Below, piece by piece: positions 36,489-44,381 of a stretch of DNA of 64,000 nt. The stretch's first letter is position 1; each line of letters starts with the position of its first letter. The stretch spans positions 1,798,001 through 1,862,000 of the forward strand of contig NZ_CP067394.1 of NCBI RefSeq assembly GCF_004210215.2, given 5' to 3'. The notes beneath the pieces were generated by a model. The model had not been told where the DNA came from and made no database searches. It was given only the letters and a program-made list of their open reading frames with translations. Source of the stretch: Cryobacterium sp. SO1. Its GTDB lineage: Bacteria; Actinomycetota; Actinomycetes; Actinomycetales; Microbacteriaceae. Made by a program: the position numbers and the translations under genes.

Positions 36489-36851
36489 ATGGCTTCCTCC
36501 GGTGCAGAACCCACGATCTTCAGCCGCATTGTCGCGCGCGAAATTCCGGCGACCATCGTCGCGGAGACCGATCACATCATCGCATTCAACGACATCGCCC
36601 CACAGGCGCCCGTGCACGTCGTGGTGACCACCAAATCCCAGCACTACCGCAACGTCGGCGAACTGGCGGCGGGGGACCCGGCGCTCCTGGCCGAGCTGAT
36701 CGCCGTGGCCGGCCGGGTGGCCGACGAGCACTGCGGCAGCGAGTACCGGCTGATCTTCAACACCGGAGCCTCCGCAGGCCAGACCGTCTTCCACGTGCAC
36801 GCGCACGTCCTCGGCGGCGTCCTTGAGGAGGGCACGCTTGCTACCCTCTGA
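36489..36851 (+). CDS. HIT family (HinT-like) nucleotide hydrolase
   Basis: Protein of 120 residues with the histidine triad H102-x-H104-x-H106 (QTVFHVHAHVLGG). The N-terminal IFSRIVAREIPATIVAETD is the standard HinT start. HinT enzymes hydrolyse adenosine phosphoramidates and related AMP-lysine adducts; the in vivo substrate is unclear. Its last 14 bases overlap the start region of phoH, so both are cotranscribed. The order rsmE-HIT-phoH-ybeY is conserved in actinobacteria. Confidence 0.93.
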   Translation: MASSGAEPTIFSRIVAREIPATIVAETDHIIAFNDIAPQAPVHVVVTTKSQHYRNVGELAAGDPALLAELIAVAGRVADEHCGSEYRLIFNTGASAGQTVFHVHAHVLGGVLEEGTLATL

Positions 36852-37929
36852 CGCTGAGACGTCCGGCACCGGCGCCGTGGGCGTGGTGCGGAAACTCCTC
36901 GTCGACGGCGTCGCCATGGTGCGCCTGCTCGGGCCTCAGGACCGGTTCCTCGGCACAATCGAGAAGGAATACCCCAACGTCTCCGTGCACGTGCGCGGCA
37001 ACGAGGTCACCCTCACCGGCCCCACCGCCTCGGTTGACGCGGTGGTCCGGTTGATCGAGGAGCTCGAGGCGCTGCTCCGCACCGGCGCCGACCTCGGTGA
37101 CACCGAGGTGAGCACCTCCGCCAGGATGCTCGGGGCCGACTCGAGCTCCAGCCCCTCGACCGTGCTCGGGCAGGCCATCCTCACCTCCCGTGGCCTCACC
37201 GTGCGGCCCAAGACCCTCGGCCAAAGTGACTACGTCAACGCGATCGACGAGAACGCCATCGTCTTCGGCATCGGACCGGCCGGAACCGGCAAGACCTACC
37301 TCGCCATGGCCAAGGCCGTGCAAGCCCTGCAGCGCAAGGAAGTCGACCGGATCATCCTCACCCGGCCCGCCGTCGAAGCCGGCGAGCGGCTGGGCTTCCT
37401 GCCCGGCAGCCTGACCGACAAGATCGACCCCTACCTGAGGCCCCTGTACGACGCGCTGTTCGAGATGATGGACCCCGAGCTGGTGCCCAAACTCCTCGCG
37501 GCCGGCACCATCGAGGTGGCCCCACTCGCCTACATGCGCGGTCGCACCCTCAACTCCGCGTTCATCGTGCTCGACGAGGCGCAGAACACCACGCCGGAGC
37601 AGATGAAGATGTTCCTCACCCGCCTCGGCTTCGGCTCCCAGATGGTGGTCACCGGCGACATCACCCAGGTGGACCTGCCCGCGGGCGCCAGCGGACTCCG
37701 GCTGGTCACCAAGGTTCTCGATGGCATCGACGACATCGCCTTCGTGCGGTTGACCAGTGCCGACGTCGTGCGCCACAGCCTCGTGGGCCGCATCGTCGAC
37801 GCCTACACCGAATACGACGCGCAGAAGCAGGCCCAACGCTACGAAAGCGAGCAGGCCCGCGACTTCGCCTCCCGCGCTCCGCACCAGGGGAATCCGCGCG
37901 ATCGCACCCCGAAACGGAGATCCAGTTGA
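36838..37929 (+). CDS. phoH: PhoH-like P-loop ATPase
   Basis: Start taken as the TTG at 36838 ([10 protein letters not shown]), since GAGGAGGG at 36825-36832 gives proper spacing; a TTG at 36823 would overlap that site. The 363-residue product has an N-terminal KH-like region ([23 protein letters not shown]), Walker [10 protein letters not shown], and Walker [10 protein letters not shown]. PhoH-like proteins are RNA-related ATPases often encoded with ybeY, suggesting a role in rRNA maturation. The stop overlaps the ybeY start (TTGA). Confidence 0.93.
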   Translation: MLPSDAETSGTGAVGVVRKLLVDGVAMVRLLGPQDRFLGTIEKEYPNVSVHVRGNEVTLTGPTASVDAVVRLIEELEALLRTGADLGDTEVSTSARMLGADSSSSPSTVLGQAILTSRGLTVRPKTLGQSDYVNAIDENAIVFGIGPAGTGKTYLAMAKAVQALQRKEVDRIILTRPAVEAGERLGFLPGSLTDKIDPYLRPLYDALFEMMDPELVPKLLAAGTIEVAPLAYMRGRTLNSAFIVLDEAQNTTPEQMKMFLTRLGFGSQMVVTGDITQVDLPAGASGLRLVTKVLDGIDDIAFVRLTSADVVRHSLVGRIVDAYTEYDAQKQAQRYESEQARDFASRAPHQGNPRDRTPKRRSS

Positions 37930-38393
37930 GCATCGAAATCAACAACGAGTCGGCCATCCCGGTCGACGAAGCCGCCATCCAACGCCTCGCCGCCTTCGCC
38001 CTCGACACCATGCACGTACACGCCGACGCCGAGCTGGCCATCGTCCTGGTCGACGAGGGCGCCATGGAGGCGCTGCACGTGCAGTGGATGGACGAACCCG
38101 GTCCCACCGACGTCCTGAGTTTCCCCATGGACGAGCTGCGCCCGGGAACCGAAGACGCCCAGACCCCGGCCGGGCTGCTCGGCGACATCGTGCTGTGCCC
38201 GCAGGTGGCCCAGGGCCAGGCCGAGACCGCCGGCCACAGCACCCTCGACGAACTGCTCCTGCTCACCGCGCACGGCGTGCTGCACCTGCTCGGCTTCGAC
38301 CACGCCGAGCCCGACGAAGAGAAGGAAATGTTCGCCATCCAGCGCGACATCCTGATCGGCTTCACCATGCAGGAACGACGCCGGCCCCGATGA
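37926..38393 (+). CDS. ybeY: Endoribonuclease YbeY (rRNA maturation factor)
   Basis: 155 residues, with the metal-binding motif [11 protein letters not shown] (H-x3-H-x5-H) of UPF0054. YbeY is a zinc-dependent single-strand endonuclease involved in 3' processing of 16S rRNA and ribosome quality control. It starts at a TTG overlapping the phoH stop by four bases and ends by an ATGA overlap with the CNNM gene. The conserved [10 protein letters not shown] block is present. A co-purified function with Era is known in Escherichia coli, and era is in this same operon. Confidence 0.95.
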   Translation: MSIEINNESAIPVDEAAIQRLAAFALDTMHVHADAELAIVLVDEGAMEALHVQWMDEPGPTDVLSFPMDELRPGTEDAQTPAGLLGDIVLCPQVAQGQAETAGHSTLDELLLLTAHGVLHLLGFDHAEPDEEKEMFAIQRDILIGFTMQERRRPR

Positions 38394-39718
38394 TCGTCGG
38401 GTGGTTCCTGACCGCCGCCATCCTGCTCGTCGCCTTCGGCGGGCTGATGGCCGCCGTCGACGCGGCGATCGTGTCCCAATCCAGGGCGGACATCGCCGAG
38501 CTCGCGGCCACTGCACGATCCAAACGCTCGTTGCGGGCGATAGCCGCCGATACCGGCGCCCACCTGAACGCCGTGAACTTCGTGCGCATCATCGCGGAAA
38601 CCACGGCCGCGGTGCTGGTGACCCTGGTCTTCGCCACGACCATCGAACAGCTGTGGCTGGCCCTGCTGCTCTCGGCCCTGCTGATGACAGCGGTGTCCTT
38701 CGTCCTCGTCGGAGCCAGCCCGCGCAGCGTCGGCCGGGCGCATCCGAAGACCCTGCTGACTCTCACGGCGGTTCTGGTGCATTTCCTCCGGATGCTGCTC
38801 GGCCCCGTCGCCAATGCGCTCGTGGCCCTCGGCAACCGGGTGACCCCCGGCCGCACCCGGCTGGCAACGTTCACGTCTGAGGACCAGCTGCTGAGCATGG
38901 TCGACGAGGCCACCGAACTCGACGTGATCGAGGAGGACGACCGCGAGTTGATCCACTCCATCTTCGAGTTCAGTGAGACCGTCGTGCGGGAGGTGATGAT
39001 CCCGCGCACCGACATGGTCACCATCGACGCCGACGCCACCGTGGGTGCGGCGATGGGACTGTTCCTCAGCAAGGGGTTCTCCAGGGTCCCCGTCGTCGAC
39101 GGTGAAGTCGACGACGTGACCGGGATCCTCTACCTGCGGGACGTCGCCAGGCTGGTCTACGAACGTCCCCGCAACCTGGAGGCGCTGCGCGTGGGCGAAC
39201 TCGCCAAGCCCGCCCAGTTCGTGCCCGAATCCAAGAAGGCCGACGCGTTGCTCCGCCAGATGCAACTCGAATCCAACCACCTCGCCATTCTGGTGGACGA
39301 GTACGGCGGTATCGCCGGGCTGGTCACGCTCGAGGACCTGATCGAGGAACTCGTCGGCGACATCTCCGACGAGTACGACCGCGACGTCGTCGAGATCGAA
39401 GACCTCGGGTCGGGCCGCTTCCGGGTCAGTGCCCGGCTACCCGTCGACGAACTCGGCGAACTCTTCGACCTCGACCTCGACGATGACGAAGTCGACTCGG
39501 TCGGCGGCTTGCTGGCCAAGGTGCTCGGCAGGTTGCCGGTCGCCGGGTCCGAAGCCAGAACCAGCGGGCTGATCCTCACCGCGGAACGCACAGAGGGTCG
39601 ACGAAAACGAATCAGCACAGTGCTGGTTGAACCAGACAAGGCGTTGAGAGACGCACAGTCCGCATTCCTCGGAATGCCGGACACCGAAGGAGCACACGGC
39701 AATGACACAAGAACCTGA
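38390..39718 (+). CDS. CNNM/CBS domain membrane protein (HlyC/CorC family)
   Basis: Start at the ATG at 38390 ([18 protein letters not shown]) overlapping ybeY; 442 residues. The N-terminal CNNM (DUF21) domain has four membrane segments, followed by two CBS domains ([20 protein letters not shown] and [18 protein letters not shown]), then a CorC_HlyC domain with the [18 protein letters not shown] segment. Homologues are linked to Mg or other divalent cation efflux with nucleotide sensing by the CBS pair; older names call it haemolysin. The C-terminal end overlaps era by 17 bases. Confidence 0.92.
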   Translation: MIVGWFLTAAILLVAFGGLMAAVDAAIVSQSRADIAELAATARSKRSLRAIAADTGAHLNAVNFVRIIAETTAAVLVTLVFATTIEQLWLALLLSALLMTAVSFVLVGASPRSVGRAHPKTLLTLTAVLVHFLRMLLGPVANALVALGNRVTPGRTRLATFTSEDQLLSMVDEATELDVIEEDDRELIHSIFEFSETVVREVMIPRTDMVTIDADATVGAAMGLFLSKGFSRVPVVDGEVDDVTGILYLRDVARLVYERPRNLEALRVGELAKPAQFVPESKKADALLRQMQLESNHLAILVDEYGGIAGLVTLEDLIEELVGDISDEYDRDVVEIEDLGSGRFRVSARLPVDELGELFDLDLDDDEVDSVGGLLAKVLGRLPVAGSEARTSGLILTAERTEGRRKRISTVLVEPDKALRDAQSAFLGMPDTEGAHGNDTRT

Positions 39719-40604
39719 TTTCCGCGCGGGGTTCGTCTCCTTCGTCGGACGCCCCAACGTGGGCAAGTCCACCCTGACCAACGCCCTGGTGGGAGAGAAG
39801 GTGGCGATCACCTCGTCGAAGCCGCAGACCACCCGCCGCGCGATCCGCGGCATCGTGCATCAGAAGAACGGCCAGCTGATCCTGGTCGACACCCCCGGCA
39901 TCCACCGCCCCCGCACCCTACTCGGCGAGCGGTTGAACAGCCTGGTGCAGTCCACCCTCAGCGGTGTGGACGTGGTGGGCCTCTGCATCCCGGCCAACGA
40001 ACCGATCGGCCCTGGCGACAAGTTCATCAACGAGCAGCTGGACAATTTCCCGCGCGCCAAGAAGGTGGCCATCGTCACCAAGATCGACATGTCTTCCAAG
40101 ACCAGTGTCGCCAACCAGCTCCTCGCGGTGTCGCAGTTGCGCGACTGGGAGGCCATCGTGCCGATCTCGGCGACCAGCCGCATCCAGCTCGATGTGCTCA
40201 GCAGCGAACTGCTGCGGCTGCTCCCACTCAGCGACGCCCCGCTCTATCCTGCGGATGCCGTGACCGACGAAAGCCTGGAGTCGCGGATCTCCGAGTACAT
40301 CCGGGAGGCGGCCCTCGAGGGAGTCACCGACGAGCTGCCGCACTCGATCGCCGTGACGATCGACGACATCATCGAGCGCGACGACCAGGAACTGGTGGAG
40401 ATCTACGCCAACCTCTTCGTGGAACGCGACAGCCAGAAGGGCATCATCATCGGTAAGTCGGGCAGCCGGCTGAAAGACGTCGGCATGCGCGCCCGCAAGC
40501 AGATCGAGCCCCTCGTCGGCAAGCGGGTGTTCCTCTCGCTGCGGGTGAAGGTCGCCAAGGAATGGCAGCGTGACCCGAAGCAGCTAGGCCGCCTGGGTTT
40601 CTAG
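39702..40604 (+). CDS. era: GTPase Era
   Basis: Small GTPase of 300 residues that binds the 3' end of 16S rRNA during 30S assembly. G1 GRPNVGKST at 16-24, G3 DTPGIHRP, G4 TKID (IVTKIDM) and a C-terminal KH domain with GIIIGKSGSRLKDVGMRARKQIE. It starts inside the CNNM gene and is the last gene of the hrcA-to-era run; a hairpin terminator follows 20 bases downstream. Length and motifs are normal. Confidence 0.97.
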   Translation: MTQEPDFRAGFVSFVGRPNVGKSTLTNALVGEKVAITSSKPQTTRRAIRGIVHQKNGQLILVDTPGIHRPRTLLGERLNSLVQSTLSGVDVVGLCIPANEPIGPGDKFINEQLDNFPRAKKVAIVTKIDMSSKTSVANQLLAVSQLRDWEAIVPISATSRIQLDVLSSELLRLLPLSDAPLYPADAVTDESLESRISEYIREAALEGVTDELPHSIAVTIDDIIERDDQELVEIYANLFVERDSQKGIIIGKSGSRLKDVGMRARKQIEPLVGKRVFLSLRVKVAKEWQRDPKQLGRLGF

Positions 40605-40623
40605 CGCCGGCACGTTTCACCCT

Positions 40624-40661
40624 GCCCACCCGGCCGCTCCTCACCGAGTGGCCGGGTGGGC
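40624..40661 (+). terminator. Intrinsic terminator after era
   Basis: GCCCACCCGGCC (40624-40635) pairs perfectly with 40650-40661 around a 14-base loop, followed by the T-containing GTTGTCGTC. It ends the long operon. Confidence 0.8.
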
Positions 40662-40737
40662 GTTGTCGTCATACCGCACACACCTCGTAGGGCAACCCTG
40701 TCTGGCACGTTATGCCCGACACCGCCCCCACCTCACC

Positions 40738-40810
40738 GGTCGAGTCTTCCGAGACCCCGCAAGCCGCCCTCAAACAACGCGCCCACCGTCGCTGGTCGAG
40801 CTTGTCGACC
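40738..40810. repeat. Two REP-like palindromes in the era-HNH gap
   Basis: The 308-base gap between era and the HNH gene contains the terminator, then two related dyads: GGTCGAGTCTTCCGAGACC at 40738-40756 and GGTCGAGCTTGTCGACC at 40794-40810 (perfect GGTCGA/TCGACC arms with a five-base loop). Sequences of the form GGTCGAGCTTGTCGA(GA)CC are known to me as frequent dispersed palindromes in Micrococcales genomes. An A/T-richer stretch follows at about 40845-40900, leading to the HNH promoter. I see no gene in this gap. Confidence 0.55.
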
Positions 40811-40900
40811 CCGCGGGCCGTCCCCAGGAGGCGGGAAGAAAATTGCGAAATTGCCTTGTGGACTATCTGACTTTTCCTCACATTTATCTTCGATTCGTGA

Positions 40901-40906
40901 GAGAAT
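40901..40906 (+). promoter_or_regulatory. Candidate -10 box (GAGAAT) of the leaderless HNH gene
   Basis: GAGAAT followed by GGGGGT (six bases) and the ATG at 40913. Confidence 0.5.
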
Positions 40907-40912
40907 GGGGGT

Positions 40913-42829
40913 ATGGACGACGAGCTGGTGTCAGGCTCCACCGCACCGACGGGAATTCCTCCCGCCGGTTCGAATCTCTGTGACTGGAACACGGCCCTGG
41001 CCGCGCCGGCGCCGGATGCTTCCGACTTTGCTGCGCCTGGCTCTGTTGTTTCCGGCTCTGTTGCTTCTGGCTTGGATGCGGCTGGGTCGGATGCCCACAG
41101 GCTAAGGGGCGCCACCGACACGGCGTCCGGCTCCGCCAACCGCCGCCTGGCTACGCCGCGTCGCCCTGCGGGTGAGGGGCGGCCGGCGTGGCGGGATCCG
41201 GCGGAGATGGCCGGGGTGCAGCGTGCTCACACGGGGGTGTTCGGTGAGAAGTTGCAGGCTTTGGAGGGTGCCGCTGACACGGTGCGGGCGGTGATGGATT
41301 CGCTGGACGTGAATGCGTTGAGTGACGCCGAGGTGGTGGCGTTGACGCAGATGGTGGAGCGCACCGGCCGGCCGGTGGATGCGGCCCGGGTCAGTACCGC
41401 GACGGTGGTGGGCTACCGGTCTAGGTCCGGGTTGGGCCGGGACTCGATGGCCTGGCGCCTGGGCGCGACGCACTCGAATGACCTGTTGATCCGGTTGACC
41501 GGCGCATCGGTGCCGGAGATGAAACGTCGGGTGCTGTTGGGGGAGAAGGTGGCTCCGCGGGTGTTGGGCGGGGTGGTGTTGGAGCCGGTGTTCCCGTTCG
41601 TGGCCGCGGCGCTGGCCGCGGGCGAGCTCGGCATTGACGCGGCCGAGAATATCGTCAAGGGCTTGTCCGATTACAAGGTGCACGGCCGTTTCGACGCGAA
41701 TCAGGCGGATGTGGATGCCGGGGAGGCCGGTTTGGTCGAAAGCGCCACCGGGTCGGTCTTTGGTCGCACCCCCGGCCCGGCAGAAACCGGCACGGACGGC
41801 GACAGCAACACCGACACCGGCGCCGACAGCGACAGCGACAGCGGCGCCGACACCGACAGCGACTCCGACACCGCGTCCGGCACTGCCACCTGCACGGGTC
41901 CGGTCGCCCGCCTGGGTGACTCGGCCGGGTTCACCTTCCCCGCCGACCGGATCCGGGAAATGACCCTGACCTGGCAGGCCGCGCTGAACCCCGACGGCGC
42001 CGCACCCACCGAAGCTGTCCTCGAGGCGAAATCGACGCTCTCTTTCGGCAAGCTGACCCGGGGGTTGCACCCGCTGCGCGGCGGAGTGACCCCGGAACTC
42101 AAGGGCATCATCCACACCCTCTTCGACAGTTTCCAATCCGCCCGCAGTGCACCCGCGTTCCCCTCCGCGGAGGACCAGCAGCGCATCGAGGCCGGCGAAC
42201 TCGTGCCCGGCCAGATCCTGGACGAACGCACCGGCGGCCAAAAACGCGCCGACATCCTCCGCGGCATCCTGGTCCAGGTCGCCCAAGACCCCCGCACCCC
42301 CACCATGGGCGGCATGCCACCCACGGTGATGGTGCACGTGAGCGCGACCGACCTGCTCGCCGGCACCGGTGTCGGCTGGATCGACGGCATCGAGGGGCCG
42401 ATCTCGATGACAACCATCAACCAAATGATCGACAACGGCGGCTTCCAACCGATCTTCTTCGGCGGCACCGGCGCCGTGCTGGCCCTGGGCAACAAAGCCC
42501 GCTGCTTCACCCCGATGCAACGCAAAGCCATCACCGCCCGCGACGGCGGCTGCATCATCCCCGGCTGCACCTGCCCACCCCAATGGACCGAGGTCCACCA
42601 CGTCGTGCCCTGGCAGAACGGCGGCCCCACCAACGTCACCAACGGGGTCCTGCTCTGCTGGCGCCACCACCACGGCATCACCCACACCGACGGCTGGAAA
42701 ATCCGCATGATCCTCGGCATGCCCGAAGTCAAAGCACCACACTGGATCGACCCCACCGGCACCTGGCGCACACCACCCCAACACCGCGCCCACAACCCCA
42801 CAACCCGAAAACCACCCCACACCGAATGA
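40913..42829 (+). CDS. HNH endonuclease with DUF222 (13E12 repeat family)
   Basis: Protein of 638 residues. A Ser/Ala-rich N-terminus precedes the DUF222 domain (from about residue 110), an Asp/Ser/Thr-rich low-complexity linker near residues 292-325 (SDSDSGADTDSDSDT), more DUF222 sequence, and a C-terminal HNH nuclease domain with CIIPGCTCPPQWTEVHHVVP, NGGPTNVTNG and LLCWRHHHGITH. This large actinobacterial family is multi-copy in many genomes and its role is unsettled (mobile, defence or recombination). The metal-binding and HNH residues look intact. It has a leaderless-type start and stands alone; the Asp-rich linker is encoded by a degenerate hexanucleotide repeat. Confidence 0.92.
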   Translation: MDDELVSGSTAPTGIPPAGSNLCDWNTALAAPAPDASDFAAPGSVVSGSVASGLDAAGSDAHRLRGATDTASGSANRRLATPRRPAGEGRPAWRDPAEMAGVQRAHTGVFGEKLQALEGAADTVRAVMDSLDVNALSDAEVVALTQMVERTGRPVDAARVSTATVVGYRSRSGLGRDSMAWRLGATHSNDLLIRLTGASVPEMKRRVLLGEKVAPRVLGGVVLEPVFPFVAAALAAGELGIDAAENIVKGLSDYKVHGRFDANQADVDAGEAGLVESATGSVFGRTPGPAETGTDGDSNTDTGADSDSDSGADTDSDSDTASGTATCTGPVARLGDSAGFTFPADRIREMTLTWQAALNPDGAAPTEAVLEAKSTLSFGKLTRGLHPLRGGVTPELKGIIHTLFDSFQSARSAPAFPSAEDQQRIEAGELVPGQILDERTGGQKRADILRGILVQVAQDPRTPTMGGMPPTVMVHVSATDLLAGTGVGWIDGIEGPISMTTINQMIDNGGFQPIFFGGTGAVLALGNKARCFTPMQRKAITARDGGCIIPGCTCPPQWTEVHHVVPWQNGGPTNVTNGVLLCWRHHHGITHTDGWKIRMILGMPEVKAPHWIDPTGTWRTPPQHRAHNPTTRKPPHTE

Positions 42830-42879
42830 GCGGGGCGCGGTGGGTGACCAGGAACGATAGCGGTCAGTCCGCCAGGCCG

Positions 42880-43296
42880 TTACCCCGGCGGCGTGTCCCC
42901 GGCGTTGATCCGCAGCAGGACATGCTGCTTCGCGCCGGTCTTGCCCAGCCGTTCGATGAACATGAACACCCGGTATTGCGTGCGGTACTTGCCGCTGAAC
43001 ACCCTGGTGAGCAGCGCCCGGCTGCGGTCGTCATCGTCGATCACCGCACGGGCGTCCACCGCGACGGAGCCATCCTTGACCGCCCCAGTACGCGAGCAGG
43101 CTCGCAGCTGGACCCGGCTGTCATTGCGCAGCCGCTTGACCTTGCCGCTCTGCTTGGGGGTCGTGACGATGAGGTCATCGCCATCCCTCGCGATCCAGAC
43201 CGGAGTCGACACCGCGTCGCCGGACCGGCGGTACGTGGTGAGCGAAACGAAGCGCTCGTCGGCGAGCGCGGCGAGCGCAGCAGCGTTGTGTGGCAT
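42880..43296 (-). CDS. PPOX class flavin/F420-dependent oxidoreductase
   Basis: Protein of 138 residues of the pyridoxamine-phosphate-oxidase-like split-barrel fold. It starts MPHNAAALAALADERFVSL, with the substrate/cofactor strand STPVWIARDGDDLIVTT and KVKRLRNDSRVQLRACSRTG matching small mycobacterial F420-binding reductases. The cofactor (F420, FMN or haem) cannot be settled from sequence. TAGGGT ends six bases before the ATG (43303-43308 on the minus strand), indicating a leaderless start. It converges with the HNH gene 50 bases away; no clear terminator is visible between them. Confidence 0.88.
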   Translation of the reverse strand: MPHNAAALAALADERFVSLTTYRRSGDAVSTPVWIARDGDDLIVTTPKQSGKVKRLRNDSRVQLRACSRTGAVKDGSVAVDARAVIDDDDRSRALLTRVFSGKYRTQYRVFMFIERLGKTGAKQHVLLRINAGDTPPG

Positions 43297-43410
43297 TTCA
43301 ACACCCTAGGCCGCCGGCAGTCTTTGCCACAATGGGACCTAGCCACGGCCATCCGGACCGCGGCGGCCGAGCCCGAGTACCAGGGAGCCACACCATGTCG
43401 ACGGAATCCA

Positions 43411-44280
43411 ATGTCTGAGCCGGTCATCGCCGTTGTGGGTGCGGGGGCTGTCGGCGGTCTGCTCGCCGCCCTGATGGAACGTGCGGGCATCGAGGTCGTG
43501 GCCGTCGCCAGGCCCGAAACCGCTCGAGCGATCAGCTCGGCGGGGCTCGCGATCCACAGCCGGAACTTCGGCGACGGTGTCTCGAGAATCACGGCGGTCA
43601 CCGAGATCCCCGACGGCGCCCGCGTCATCATCGCCACCAAGGCCTTCGCCCTCCCCACCCTGACCGGCACGCTCGCAGAGGCTCGACCCGCAGAAGTGGT
43701 CTCCCTGCTCAACGGCATCGAACACCTGGCGCTCCTTCAGGATTCCGCGCCCGGAGCCCTGGTGGCCGGCGCCTCCGTCGCCGTGGAATCGACCAGGCTC
43801 GGCCCGACCGAGATCGAAAACCGCAGCCCCTTCCTCCGCCTCACCGTGCCGGGCCACGCCGCCAATGCCGGCATCACCGCCGCCTGGCAGCTCGCCGGAC
43901 TCGACGTCACGGTGGGCGGCACCGACCGGGAGGTGCTCTGGTCCAAACTCCGTTTCCTCGCCCCGATGGCCCTGCTCACCTCGTACTGGCGGCTACCGAT
44001 CGGTGCTGCCTTGCTGCGCGACACGGCGCTCACGACTGCACTCCTGGTCGAGGTGGCCCGGATCGCGAGCCTCGACGGAGTCCCCACCGACCCGGAGCAG
44101 CTGGCCGGCGCACTCTCCGCACTGCCACCCGCGATGCGCTCGTCGCTGCAGAACGACCTCGAGGCCGGGCAGCCAAACGAGCTGGATGCCATCGGGGGAG
44201 CCCTCGTCCGACGGGGCCGCTCGCTCGGTACGGACGCCTCCGCGGTCGAGGGGCTGGTGGCGGACCTCACCGACAGATGA
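43411..44280 (+). CDS. panE: 2-dehydropantoate 2-reductase family protein
   Basis: 289-residue ketopantoate-reductase-like protein. The Rossmann motif is G10-x-G12-x-x-G15 (VIAVVGAGAVGGLLAAL), and the family segments SLLNGIEHLALLQ, LWSKLRFLAPMALLTSY and the C-terminal SLQNDLEAGQPNELDAIGGALVRRG are all present; Lys in LWSKL fits the catalytic Lys. PanE reduces ketopantoate to pantoate with NADPH for coenzyme A synthesis, but paralogues act on other 2-oxo acids, so the symbol is provisional. Start at the ATG at 43411; an earlier out-of-frame ATG at 43395 is ignored. Cytosolic. Confidence 0.8.
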   Translation: MSEPVIAVVGAGAVGGLLAALMERAGIEVVAVARPETARAISSAGLAIHSRNFGDGVSRITAVTEIPDGARVIIATKAFALPTLTGTLAEARPAEVVSLLNGIEHLALLQDSAPGALVAGASVAVESTRLGPTEIENRSPFLRLTVPGHAANAGITAAWQLAGLDVTVGGTDREVLWSKLRFLAPMALLTSYWRLPIGAALLRDTALTTALLVEVARIASLDGVPTDPEQLAGALSALPPAMRSSLQNDLEAGQPNELDAIGGALVRRGRSLGTDASAVEGLVADLTDR

Positions 44281-44369
44281 CGGCAGACCGCGCTACATCT
44301 CTGGGATGACATCCTCGGACGCCCGGATGATGTGACGCCCGGAACACGGAGGGTGCACCGAGAGAGCCC

Positions 44370-44375
44370 TACGCT
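44370..44375 (+). promoter_or_regulatory. Candidate -10 box (TACGCT) of the leaderless kinase gene
   Basis: TACGCT followed by six bases (GTATCC) and the kinase ATG; no ribosome-binding site. Confidence 0.5.
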
Positions 44376-44381
44376 GTATCC

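Noticed and set aside
36823..36837. Earlier TTG start for phoH
   Set aside because: It lies in the ribosome-binding sequence GAGGAGGG that serves the TTG at 36838.
41102..42820. 572-codon open frame on the minus strand opposite the HNH gene
   Set aside because: Antisense shadow; the HNH and DUF222 motifs read on the plus strand.
40913..42829. HNH protein as part of a local defence island
   Set aside because: Neighbours are housekeeping or metabolic genes with no methyltransferase, toxin or other defence partner; DUF222/HNH proteins are dispersed multi-copy genes in this group.
44281..44340. Hairpin after the PanE-like gene as terminator
   Set aside because: Only about five consecutive base pairs (CATCC/GGATG) and no T run.
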